The position numbers and the translations under genes are program-made. Below are positions 12,255 to 23,347 of a stretch of DNA of 41,735 nt, in pieces. The stretch's first letter is position 1. Every line of letters begins with the position of its first letter. The stretch is from Folioceros fuciformis (taxonomy: Eukaryota; Anthocerotophyta; Anthocerotopsida; Anthocerotales), in contig JBNGIO010006246.1 in NCBI GenBank assembly GCA_049999805.1, positions 1 to 41,735 of the forward strand, in the 5' to 3' direction. A model generated the notes under the pieces. The model made no database searches. It saw only the letters and a list, made by a program, of their open reading frames with translations, and was not told where the DNA came from.

Positions 12255-13750
12255 CGCTTCAACGGCCTCATAGAGCTAGAACCCAGTATGGTTTGCACAA
12301 ATGCAACCACACCAAACTTCTTACAGCCTCTCCGATGACCCCCAAGGAATCGCACACCATATACCCAGCAACTTCTTGACCTCGCAGGACAGCCCAGGTT
12401 GGCAGCTCTAGGGGTGTCCCCACAGGACACGCGTAGCTCCATGCCCTTGCAGCTCCGGGGCAGTGCTTCTCTGTATTGACTGCCTACTCCTGGCAAGGGA
12501 GCAGAACTTCACTCCCCACCAATTTCCCTCCCCCAGTTCCCTATACACGAAGGGATTGAATTGTTTGCCGCACAGAATGCTAAAGCAAATACCCCAGACG
12601 AGGATTTTGCTGCCAAGTGCTTTGAGTAATTCCGGGTTCTATACTCTTCACTCGCCCTTGTGAAGCCTTAGGCACGACATGACGGGTAAGGTTCGGGGCA
12701 TGAATTTCCTTTCAGCAGTCAGTCAGCAGGTACCAGGAGATTGGGAGCATGGTCCGGCACAGCTCAAGGTGCATGGCTTGTTGGCCTCCCTCACGGATTA
12801 GGTTGGCGAACCAGCTGCGACTGTGCAGAAACTAGCTGAAGGCTTTGCCATTAGCGTACAATCAACCCAGGACCTTGGTAAAAACGCGTCCTTCTCACAA
12901 GCAAACCATAATAACCAGTTGTAATCAGACGAACTGTGATGTGAACCTCGTTGTTTAAGGTCCTCGTCATGCAGAAGCTAAAAACAACACAGAAAACGTG
13001 AAGCTCTAGAGTGTGGAAGAACGGATAATGCATGGAACGATAGAAAAGGCCAACAAGGGAGGTCCAGAACTGCTGCTTCTGCAGGTTCCTAGGAGCCTTA
13101 TCCACACTCCAAGGTCTGCAACGTAAAATGAACCTCGTTCGGGCAGCACTTGTGGTCAAAAAAACCCCGCGGCTCCTGTGGCGTCGCGAGTCGTGAAAAC
13201 GGCCCGTTGCCAGCAATCCGCCGGCGCCACGTCCACTCCACTGTAATATCGGCTCAAACGCAGTCCTGGCCGGTCCAGGACCGGGAATACCAGTGACCAG
13301 CTGAACACAGCCTGCCTATAACACGCCTGCGCCTGGCCAAGCATTCTTTGATTCTCATCCATGTGCCCACGTCCCAGGGTTGTAGAAGGCACCAGGAATC
13401 CAGCGCCAAATGGAGCTGCGTTTTAATTGCACTGTGCCAATCGATCCAGGCGCATTCGGCTGTAGCAGCAGCAATAGCAACAGCTACAGCAGATTCTCCC
13501 CACAACCCACAACCCGATCACGCAGATGCCTGGACCAGCAGCAGCGGAGCTCCTCGTTTCCCACATTCCTCTAAGGCATGTCGGGGATAATGGGGTCGGC
13601 AGGGACCCGGCATTGGCGTCACGCACCATCTGCGGCTCCACTCGTCCCGTCCTCCCTGGTACCGTTTCTGGCCTAGGTGGGTGGTTTGTGTCTGGTGAAT
13701 CCTGAATTTGGGCAGCGAGGAATTGAGCTTGTTGGCGTGGTTTCAATCAG
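12255..13750. other. Intergenic region between divergent PPR and KEA3 genes
   Basis: About 1.5 kb separates the minus-strand PPR gene from the plus-strand KEA3 gene, so it probably holds both promoters. I found no conserved protein, RNA gene or clear repeat here. The 5' UTR of KEA3 probably lies in the last few hundred bases. Confidence 0.5.
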
Positions 13751-16700
13751 ATGGTGCAACGACGGGGGTTGCCCTTGCTGGGCCACGGGAAGGTCTGGGA
13801 GCAGGCTGCTGGTGGGCGTCTGCAGTGGTCTCGGAACGGGCTTTCGGACCCTGGCCCATGGCACCACTCTGGCTCTCTCCTCATCTTGAGGAGGAAGAGG
13901 GCCGAAATTCGGGGGCTGGGGATTGTGAGTCTGAATGTGCATATGCAGAGACTGCCGGCAGCAGCAAGCTCGTTCTGCTTTGTTGTTGGGTTAAGGAAGA
14001 GGGGACAGTTGGTGTTGGGTTTTAGAGGGGGCAGGAGTAGGAGAAACCAGTCCGTCATCATCAGGTCACATGCTGAAATTGCATCAGGGGTAGAGATTAT
14101 CAACAGCCTGGGTTTGGATACTTTGACATTCTTAGCAGCAACGGTATTCTTCGTTCCTGCCTTCAAGGCCATCAAGGCCAGTCCGGTGAGTGGGGTGGTT
14201 TGTATGCTATGGGGAGTGTCAGAAACTCTCTGTACTGTTCCCAAAATTGTAGGACACCTTATAGTACTTGTCTTCCAGGCCACCTGAAGGTCCGTTCTGG
14301 ACGTTCCTACTGTTCAGATTCTAGGATTTCTCTTGTCCGGATTGATACTCAATCAACTCGGCATGATTCGAAATGTCACGGAAATCAAGGCATTGGCGGA
14401 GCTTGGTATTCTTTTTCTTGTAAGTTTCCAGGCTTGTTGGGAGTATCGAGCATGGCAGTTGCTAGTGGACCCAGGTTGAGAACAGAAATGCTCATCCTTT
14501 GTCTTGTGTGCTTCCTGTTATCATTCAGCTGTTTGAGATGGGTTTGGAGCTCTCCCTTGCTCGCTTGAAGGCCTTGGCAAAGTTTGCCTTTGGCATCGGT
14601 TTAGCGCAGGTGAGAGTTGGAGTTATCACCGGAGTTTGAGTATAATCAAACAAGTCGAATCACGAACAGGCACAGAAGGCTGGACAAGAGAGTCACGGTG
14701 TGTGTTTGGTGGCTATCATGCAGGTTATTCTGTGCACACTGGCATTCACTGCTTTTGAACTTCCACCTGGTGGGGCTATGGGCACGAAGATATTGGAGTT
14801 CGTGTTCCATGCGAAGCCATCCCTGGTACGCCTGTGGTTGTGCAGATCTCCCTTCTGTAGGTGACTTCCTCCACAAGGCTCTCTGCTTGAGTTAATGTAG
14901 CAGGTTCTGAGACGTATAGGTGCAGGTGGACATCCGTTCTATTGATGAAGCTGTGGTCATAGGAGCGGCTCTCTCGCTCTCGTCTTCTGCCTTTGTGCTG
15001 CAGGTACTTATATTGGGCCATGCCGCTTCTGATATTAATAACCTGTTGCATTTCAACTGGGGCACGTCACTGACTATGCAATGCTTGCCCTCAGCTCCTT
15101 GCAGAAAAGGGTGAGCTTCCTACCCGTTTTGGGTCTGCTACACTCGGGATCCTCCTCCTCCAGGTTGGCGTCCCTGGCAATATATGAATTGCATCAAGAT
15201 TTTTATGTTCTTGGAGGCACTTAGTGCTGCCGTAGACATCTACAAGTGATTCTCTAATTCGTGTGCAGGACATCGCAGTGGTGCCCTTGCTTGTGATTCT
15301 CCCCATTCTGGAGTCTGGGGTTTAAATTCTGAACTCAAGACATCTCCTTTACATCCTTGGGCCTCTTCTTTCTTTTGAAACATTTGAGACCATAATTCTT
15401 GGTTCTTTCTCGTCCAGAATTTCACTGAGGAGAGCCTTTGGCCGATGCTAGCCGTCGAGAGCTTGAAAGCACTAGGTGGCCTGGGTGCCCTTTCCTTTGG
15501 GGGTCAGATTTTTCTTCGACGCTTGTTTGAGGTTTGTTCTCTTGTTACTTTCTTTTGGACTGTTCGGAGTTGAAATGTGGAAGGGTTCACTTACGGATTT
15601 TCTGGCCGCTCTCAGATAGTTGCAGATTCGAGGAGCTCAGAGGCATTTGTAGCCTTATGTTTGCTGACAGTCACCGGCACCTCGCTGTTAACACAGATGC
15701 TTGGTTTTAGTGACACGGTATGCTTGTATCTGTTTTTGTTTTGGTGGGTTGCCAAGTCCCTCGATGTGTAAAATGACATGTCTGTTGCTCTGGTCTCTGC
15801 CAGTTAGGTGCGTTTTTGGCTGGTGCTCTCTTAGCGGAGACGAATTATCGCACTCAAGTAGAGGCAGACATACGTCCATTTAGAGGACTTCTGCTTGGGC
15901 TCTTCTTCGTCACTACAGGGACCTCAATCGACATGCAGGTGAGACACAAGCTGTCTCAGAATGTTATCACCACTATTGCACAAGTGAATTCGCACTCGTT
16001 ACTAATCACTCCGTTGTGGGCATGGCTGTACACTCAGCTGCTCTTGCGTGAGTGGCCCAACATTCTGGCTCTTCTCGTTGGTTTGATTACCATCAAGACG
16101 ACTATAATCACAGCCATTGGTCCACGAGTAGGCCTAACCTTAGCAGAGAGTGTGCGTCTGGGACTACTTCTCTCCCAGGGTGGAGAATTTGCGTTCGTTG
16201 TGTTCTCTCTTGCCAATCGGTGAGTGGCTGCTTCTGTGACTGCATTTGGAGGAAGAAGTGCAGCTGAAGTGACCGTCATTCATGTGTTGCATTACAAGTG
16301 ACGTCGTGCCTTTCTCCTGTCGCGTAACAGACTTGGTGTGCTGCCCTTGGAACTGAACCGCCTACTTATCATCGTCGTGGTGCTGTCCATGGCCCTGACA
16401 CCATTTTTGAATGAGCTGGGGCGAAAGGCTGCAGCGATGATAGAGTCAGGGTCTGACGGCGGGGACGAATTCGTGAGTTCCTGCTCACTCCCTAGGACAG
16501 AACTGTAGTTTGATGCATGTATCATATTCTCTCGCTGCTTTGAAGCTCACCGCATGGGTGCATCCTTCCAGGTCGAAGCCACAAGGGTTCGAGATCTCGA
16601 GTGCTACAATCCGGTTGTAATATTAGGATTCGGGCAAATGGGACAGGTGAGTGCCCAAGAACAAGGCATTTTACTCCCACCATGCAGCTTCAAGTCGATG

Positions 16701-18397
16701 ATGATGATTCATCTTCCTTCATTGACATACTTGTCATGCTTACAGGTGCTGGCCAACTTTTTGTCAGCACCTCTAGCCACCGGCGAAGGTGGAGATGCTG
16801 CTGGCTGGCCCTATGTTGCTTTTGATCTCGACCCCGGGAGAGTGAAGGTAAAGCTGCAAGCTGCAACCCGATGCCGAGACGTACATTTGTCCCTTAACGC
16901 ATGCTTCCTTCTTGATGATCGTTGTGCAGGCTGCTCGAAAACTGGGGTTCCCCGTACTGTATGGAGACGGAGCTAGGCCCGCGGTTCTGGAAACCGTCGG
17001 GATCTCCATGCCTAAAGCGGTCATGGTGATGTATACGGGAAGACAAAAGGCTGTGAGGGCCGTCGAAAGGCTCCGTCTTGCGTTCCCCGGGGTACCAATG
17101 AACGAGTGACTCAGAATGTCACAATCTCTGGTCTCAGTTGCATCTGAACAAGCGACGTTTGCATCTGTTTCAAACCCGACATCTGATCACAATCCCGACA
17201 TCTGATCACAGCCCCGTGTTTGTTCATGTAGGTTCCCATATACGCAAGGGCCCAGGACCTAGGCCATCTCCTGGAGTTGAAGGGAGCGGGCGCGACTGAC
17301 GCCATTCTTGAAAACGCAGAGGTGCGCGTACATTGTACAAACTCTGGCATTGGCAACGACAGGCAGACAAAAACAGTGTGATCTCACGAGGCCCGTGTGC
17401 GGTTGCAGACTAGCCTGGAGCTAGGATCGGTATTGCTGCGGGGACTGGGAGTGCTGTCGGACGATGTGGTTTTCCTGAGACGGCTCATGCGCGAATCCAT
17501 GGAGTTGCGTGCGCAGGAAGCCTTGGAGAAGAAGGACGCTCAGGACGGCACTTGGTTTGGGCCGTTTCAGGTAACTTGGACCGAACTACTTGATTTCATC
17601 CTTCCTCGATCCAGACTTCTTCCTTGCCACACGTACATCTCTCTACGGTAGGGTTTCTCACGACTTGAGACGTTGTCGTCTTCGTGGTCGTGGCTTTCTC
17701 CCAGGCGAAAGTGAAACAGGCATTGCGTCCGAGGAGTAAGCCTCCGGCGTCCCATGAGGACGAGGCTTCCTCATCGGCTGCTTCCGCCTCCACCAACAGC
17801 AAACCGACAGTGTGGACCGTAAGTAACGCGCAGGCCGGCAGTGGTGAAACTGGCAGTCAACCCGTCTCGACCAACGGCGCCCGGCCAGATGTCCAGAGCG
17901 CGCTGCTGGAGTCTGGCAAAGGGAGCTTCTTGGACGATGCCGAGACGGGTGGCAGCATCTTGTCCGCATCCGTGGCCGTGGTGGCTCCGACAGGGCTCGT
18001 CTTGCAGACGCAATCTGCATCTGGAGCCGGATCCGCTTGCCAGGAGCAAGAGCAGGAGCAACAACAGCAGCAAGAAGAGCAGCAAGCTCACGCCGCGGGT
18101 GCGAACGGCGTCGTCCCGGATGCCCTGACTGTGACCATGAGCAGCGAACCAAGCGCTGCGGCGGCGGAATCGAGCGCTTCACAGCAGACGGGCCTGGCGA
18201 GTCGCAGGCTGAAGTGGCGCAAGGTGAGGCGGTTCGTCGGGGAGGAAGACGGTGGCGTGACGGTGTGCTCCCTGGAGCCCCCCTCGGAGGAGCTTGTGGC
18301 GGAAGGGGAGGACAGTGATGAGGCGGAGGACGAGTTGGACGAGAGCCTGCCGTGCATCGAACGGGAGATAAGGGGATTGAAGGACAGAGATTGCTGA
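13751..18397 (+). CDS. KEA3: Thylakoid K+/H+ antiporter KEA3
   Basis: CPA2-family antiporter that, in the known family, exchanges K+ and H+ across the thylakoid membrane and tunes the proton gradient after light shifts. Exons: 13751-14185, 14318-14419, 14529-14609, 14724-14825, 14926-15003, 15095-15163, 15269-15319, 15418-15531, 15616-15717, 15804-15938, 16038-16219, 16331-16472, 16572-16646, 16746-16847, 16930-17091, 17232-17321, 17409-17570, 17705-18397. All join in frame (up to 958 residues). The exchanger domain starts at LGLDTLTFLAATVFFVP and includes GLELSLARLKALAKFAFG, RSIDEAVVIGAALSLSSSAF and GLFFVTTGTSIDM. The KTN nucleotide-binding domain starts at VVILGFGQMGQ (GxGxxG) and includes LYGDGARPAVL and RAQDLGHLLELKGAGATDA. 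These blocks match KEA3, not KEA1/2, and the long KEA1/2 N-terminal coiled coil is absent. The in-frame ATG at 13943 (MQRLPAAASS) gives a better transit peptide and may be the real start. The last exon adds an acidic, Q-rich tail. Confidence 0.93.
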
Positions 18398-19264
18398 CGC
18401 GAGAGAGAGAGGTTAATGAGGGACTTTGATTCTCTTCCCCCAGATCTGTAATTGTACCATAGCCGCAGCGGCAGCAACTTTGTACAACAAGCAAGGAGGT
18501 GTGTGTGTGTATGTGACCATGATGAAATAGGGATGCACTGCTCTGAATGGGGGAGACGATGGGACGGGTTGAAGGCCTAAGTCAGGTAACGAGGGTGGTC
18601 CGGTCTGTCTCCGGTTGCCGGTGGCAGTGGCGTTTAATTAAGCGGCAAGTGGGGAGGGGACACTGTACGTGTTGCACTGTTACTGTGGCAGTAAAGGGAG
18701 GCAACGTTCAAATGGGCTGATTAACCGGGGACGATGGAGACCTGGTTGTCCGTTCAAACGGCCTGATTAAGCGGAGACGATGCTTGTCCCGGGCCTCGGA
18801 GTGGCTGTCAGTGTGCAGTTGACGTTGAAGAGAGCGGAATTAAAGTAGTGTTGTTGATGAGGTGCGCAGAGCACCTGCCCGCATTCTCGAGGCCGCCTGC
18901 CAGATTTGGCGTTGGGGAGGCGGGGCGGGTGCGGGTGAGAGCCGGTGGCGAGAGACCAGAGGACGTTGGGAGTTGCAGTGTCCGGATTTTGCCCATCGCG
19001 ATCGCCAGCCTTCAATGATGATAGCAGAAGAGGAAGAGCGGCGTGGGAAGGGGCGCTGGTTGGATTTTGGTGGCAGAAGAATGCCGGGCGGAATTCTAGC
19101 TGCTCCAACTCTGACAGAAGGGCCGATTTGATAGCTGCTGGTGAGGGAGCTGTTGCTGGATCCCATGGCTGGTGACGAATCGGACCTCGGTTGAGAGAGG
19201 CTGCAGTCCCGGCCGCTGCTGCTTCTCTCAGTGCCCCGCCTGCTGCCGCTGCACCCAGCAGGCG
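18398..19264. other. Intergenic region between KEA3 and CTL genes
   Basis: This stretch should hold the 3' end of KEA3 and the promoter and 5' UTR of the downstream CTL gene, which has the same orientation. A short GT run lies at 18500-18512. No protein or RNA gene is visible. Confidence 0.5.
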
Positions 19265-21012
19265 ATGGCGGGTTACCGAGTTCGGTTCTACGATGACGAC
19301 GACGACGATGACCTNNNNNNNNNNNNNNNNNNNNNNNNNNNNNNNNNNNNNNNNNNNNNNNNNNNNNNNNNNNNNNNNNNNNNNNNNNNNNNNNNNNNNN
19401 NNNNNNNNNNNNNNNNNNNNNNNNNNNNNNNNNNNNNNNNNNNNNNNNNNNNNNNNNNNNNNNNNNNNNNNNNNNNNNNNNNNNNNNNNNNNNNNNNNNN
19501 NNNNNNNNNNNNNNNNNNNNNNNNNNNNNNNNNNNNNNNNNNNNNNNNNNNNNNNNNNNNNNNNNNNNNNNNNNNNNNNNNNNNNNNNNNNNNNNNNNNN
19601 NNNNNNNNNNNNNNNNNNNNNNNNNNNNNNNNNNNNNNNNNNNNNNNNNNNNNNNNNNNNNNNNNNNNNNNNNNNNNNNNNNNNNNNNNNNNNNNNNNNN
19701 NNNNNNNNNNNNNNATTTCCAGGTGGTGAGCGGGTGGAGGGACTTGTGGGCGGCAATCCTGTTTATGCTTCACGTGGCGGCGGTGGCAGGGATGGCCATT
19801 ATTTTCGGGCTGCGGGCCCTGGGCAAGAGCAGCAGCAGGCTGGGGGGACTGGCGGGGGGAGCCCACAGGTACGACATTCTGGAGTGGGTGCCGCAGATGG
19901 GCGCGGCCGGGGCGGTGGGGCTGGTGTTCTCGCTGGTGTGGCAAACCCTGTTTCGTGTGTACATGGAGAACATGGTGGTGTTCGCGATGTGGTTCGGGGT
20001 GTTGGCCATGTTCTGCCTGGGGATCGTGCTCATCTCTACGGGCACGGCTATTGGGACAGTGGGGCTCATCTTCATCCTGTCCGCGGTGCTGCAGGCGCTC
20101 TACACGTACCGCGAGCGGCCCCGCAAGGAGTTCACCAACGACATGTTGGCCAAGCTGCTGCTCATCAAGCCCCACTACCGCTTCTCCATGTTCTTCGTCA
20201 CCTACTGCGGGCTACTGGTGGCGGCGGCGTGGCAAGGGTTGTTCATCTTCGGCGTGGCGGGCGCCATTTCCCAGAGCTACGCTGGCTACTTCGTGCTCAT
20301 CTTCATCGTCAGCCTGGCGTGGACCATGGAGGTGATCAAGAATGTGCTGAACGTGACGGTGTCAAGCGTTGTGGCCATCTACTACTTCCAGGAGAATTGC
20401 ATGCCGCGGGGGCCGGCCCGGCACGCGCTGCTGCGGGCCTGTTCCACCTCCCTCGGCAGCGTATGTTTAGGATCAATGTTCGTGGCGCCCATCGGCGCCC
20501 TGCGCATTGTGGTGCGCGCCGTGAGCAGCTCGCAGGGCGGCCGCGAGTTTCCCTTCTCCTGCTGCTCCTGCCTGGACGCAGGGCTGCAGTGGCTCTCCCG
20601 GTACTTCAACAAGTGGGCCTTCGTGCACGTGGCCATCTACGGCAAGAGCTTCGTCTGGGCTGCGCGCAGCACTTGGGACATGGTGAAGCAACAGGGGGTG
20701 CAGCCGCTGCTGGAGGACGATCTCACCGACAATGTCTTTTTCGTGGGCTCATTCGCCGGGGGTTCTCTATCCGCGATAGTGGGTGCTAGCTGGGAGTGGG
20801 CCACGCACAAGAATTTCACTGTCTCTGTAGCCGTGATCTCCTTCTTTTTGGGCTACTTCTTCACATACATTTCCGTGGTGGTATACCAAAGCGGCATAGC
20901 TGCCATTTATGTGTGCTACGCCGAGGACCCCGAGACTTTGCGACGACACGACCAAGGGACCTTCGGCCGGATGCAGGAGCGCCTCAATCACCTCAAGCCT
21001 CAAGTGTCCTGA
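19265..21012 (+). CDS. Choline transporter-like (CTL/SLC44, PNS1-type) protein
   Basis: Multi-pass membrane protein of the choline-transporter-like family; plant members act in membrane trafficking and lipid and ion homeostasis. Exon 1 starts with ATG 19265 (MAGYRVRFY then an Asp run) and runs into a 400-base N gap (19315-19714). The gap hides the rest of the N-terminus and at least one intron end. The last exon starts after an acceptor (TTTCCAG) at 19723 and runs 429 residues to the stop. It shows about nine hydrophobic segments and family blocks: VIKNVLNVTVSSVVAIYYF, the LGSVCLGSMFVAPIGALR block, a cysteine-rich CCSCLDAG followed by YFNKWAFVHVAIYGKSF, and the C-terminal YQSGIAAIYVCYAEDPE. 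The family places these in the plasma membrane, trans-Golgi or endosomes. Total length cannot be given until the gap is closed. Confidence 0.88.
19315..19714. other. Assembly gap (400 N)
   Basis: Exactly 400 unknown bases follow a GAC/GAT run coding for consecutive Asp residues. The round number suggests either a sized scaffold gap or masked sequence. It removes the middle part of the CTL N-terminus and the 5' part of its intron. Confidence 0.98.
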
Positions 21013-22050
21013 GCTGAGCTTCAGGTGCACAATGCGTGCCCTTCAATTTTGTAGGCCAGGCACCCACGGAATGTTCAGTAGCACCACCGCACCACGTAGG
21101 GTCATGGCCGTGGCCGTGGTCAACGTTCTGGACTCTGATGCCTGGTGATTCCAGCCCATTCCGTGCCGCCAGCTTCACCATGCATCAGATCCTTTCCCTG
21201 CTCCCATTCCTCTTTTTTGCAGTCTGTAACATTTTGTTCCCAGTTACCCCGCGCACCTCGCCAATTGCCACCATTGGCCGAGCCGGCTATCTCTCAAGTT
21301 GTACAGATCTCCACACTATTGTGGATTTCCTCCTCTCCTAAATTATTCGCCACAGCTTGCGGCTTCCTCTGTACACCTCCTACTGTCCTGAGATTGGCAC
21401 TTGCGATGTGATACCTGTGTGCACCAGTTGCTTCTTTGAACTGCTTACATCTCACAACCAGTCGGTGCAGTTGACAAGGAAAGAGAGATGGTTACGCTTA
21501 GATGTAGCGGGGCCCGATTGATTATAAAATAGAACTACATGTACTTTGCCCGACGCAGCATCACATTCTGCGTCCACATGCTCTAGAACGTGTGTGGCCG
21601 CTAGGACGCAGAAAATGGGAGTAGTTGTAGGAATGCCACGGAGAGGCAGGAGCCGCGACAACGCAGATTCAGATACTCCTGCACACAGGAGACGACAGAC
21701 GCCTTGTGACCATAAACAGCTCGACACCTGGGGAAAACCACGGCAGGCTCGAACCGCTGATGAGCAGGCGGTTTTCCAACTCAGCTTCAATGTCTTTTAG
21801 ATTCACTACTACTCCCCGTAGCCCGTGTCACACGACTGTGGCCGAGGCATCATCAGCGCGGCACCGTAGATAAGCAGCCTACCGGAACTCGCATCTGCAG
21901 ACCCTCCGATCTCATGTCCTTGAGGAAGGATTCAGCATGCCTTTTACACAGGTGCAATCATTATTCGTACTGCTTCCACCCTGGAAAATTTGACTAACGA
22001 CGATTCACACAACGAGCAACACAGCAACCCCCCAATGAGAGTGGCCGGCT
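21013..22050. other. Convergent 3' flanks of CTL and Di19
   Basis: The plus-strand CTL gene and minus-strand Di19 gene end toward each other, so this interval should hold two 3' UTRs and terminators. I see no conserved protein frame. A tRNA-like T-loop motif near 21745 was examined and rejected. Confidence 0.5.
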
Positions 22051-23347
22051 TCAACGATCCTTCAGTATCGTCGATAGCACCAGTTCCTGGACAAACCTCG
22101 CTCGAGTGTCTGCTTGCTTCCACCTCTGCTGCCTTTCCTCCCGTGTCAAGGAGGCTTCGAAACTGCATACCCCGACAAACGTTTCCTCACTCACTATACG
22201 AGGTGCAGGAACAAAATCCCGAACAGAACACTTTTTCAGGCAAGAGGGACGAATCTCATCACGACAGCTAAGCGGACGCACCTGGGCTTTTGATGATGCC
22301 CTGACAGCGAATGTTTTCCCGCAATGTCATCGTTGGACGTACTCGGTTTGGAGCTGTCCTCCGTTTCAGGAATAGGGAGACTGTAGACAAGGGTTGATAG
22401 CAAGGGGTCTGCCGTAGTGGGGTTTATTGAGCCTGCACGTGAAGGGCCGCCTCCCAACAGCGCCTGCAAATGGGCTTCCCTCAACTCCTTACCAAGAAGA
22501 GAAAAGGTCGCGTTAGATGGAGCTCCTGCCCTCCTAAATCTTCTCCTCCGTTGCATGTGCTGGTACCATTGTCAAGGAAAGTTTCCCGCTTTCAAGCGTA
22601 AAGTGATGATCAAAGAACAACATCACAAACAAGCTGGATGTCACCACTTTCCAGTACATGCATGAATACAAGAAAACCCAACGACCCCTAGAGTCCTGCA
22701 AGGATATCTTAAACAGATGGGCGTGTTGTAGAGTAATGTGCCCAACCATATCCTTGGCAACCTTTGCCACACAAATGGGACATATCTGGACGGACAAAGC
22801 AGAGACGAGAAAACAAATTAGAAGCCTGAAAGACGGAAAAAATTAAGGTACTTTCGAACCTCTTTTTTTTTCTTTTTTTTTTTCCCCTCAAGCGTTTCTC
22901 ACTTCCTCACGAGAGTGTAGATCCTGGAGCTTCGTCCAGGTCACAATGACTTTACCACAACTCTGGTCTCAAAGCAATGTTCATCCTCAAGGTGAGAACA
23001 TAGAGATGTGATGTCAAAATCTTCATAACAATAGGGGCAGGAAAAGTCAGGCCGCATGTCGTTGTCAGCTTCCACATCATCAATGCTAATAGGGCGACCT
23101 GCACACGCAAACGAACCGCAAAATCCGTGAGCTACCAGACATCCAGGAGTGCAATCTGTGCATGAAACCTAAAATGTCACAGGTTCCGGTTTCTTACCAC
23201 CCGTATATGAGTCAACATAGGCACTGCCAGTTTTCTGAGATACTGCTTGTCCACTGTTTTGAAGGATCCACTCTACAAACGGTCGCATGTGAGTGGAGGA
23301 TAACCGCTCACTCCGAAGCAACCTGTCCCCTACATCGCTAGAACCTC
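22051..23347 (-). CDS. Di19: Di19 family zinc-finger protein (5' end unresolved)
   Basis: Drought-induced 19 family protein; family members are nuclear C2H2-type zinc-finger regulators of drought, salt and light responses. Confident exons on the minus strand: 23098-22956 (RPDFSCPYCYEDFD, LCSHLEDEHC), 22785-22708 (ICPICVAKVAKDMVGHITLQ), 22556-22282 (MQRRRRFRRAG, LLGKELREAHLQALLGG, ADPLLSTLVYSLP) and 22162-22051 (SLTREERQQR, FVQELVLSTIL, stop). These join without a break only if the intron 22707-22557 is a U12-type AT-AC intron. An upstream exon about 23347-23198 (ending SYTG then a GTAAGA donor) joins in phase but is unlike the usual Di19 N-terminus and is tentative. The first coding exon with the start codon was not found; it must lie upstream, in 23348-24300. 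Both zinc-finger halves and the C-terminal domain are complete. Confidence 0.88.
22557..22707 (-). other. U12-type AT-AC intron in Di19
   Basis: After codon AAG the minus strand reads ATATCCTTG, the U12 AT-AC donor. The intron ends in CAGCAC just before ATGCAACGG. A U12 branch site TTCCTTGAC lies at 22579-22571, its branch A 15 bases from the intron end. Splicing here joins HAHLFK to MQRRRRFRR, matching the conserved Di19 protein across the junction. I found no GT-AG alternative that gives the conserved junction. Confidence 0.9.

Noticed and set aside
21730-21770. tRNA-like T-loop (GGTTCGAGCC on the minus strand)
   Set aside because: No pairing T stem, acceptor stem or D arm could be built around it.
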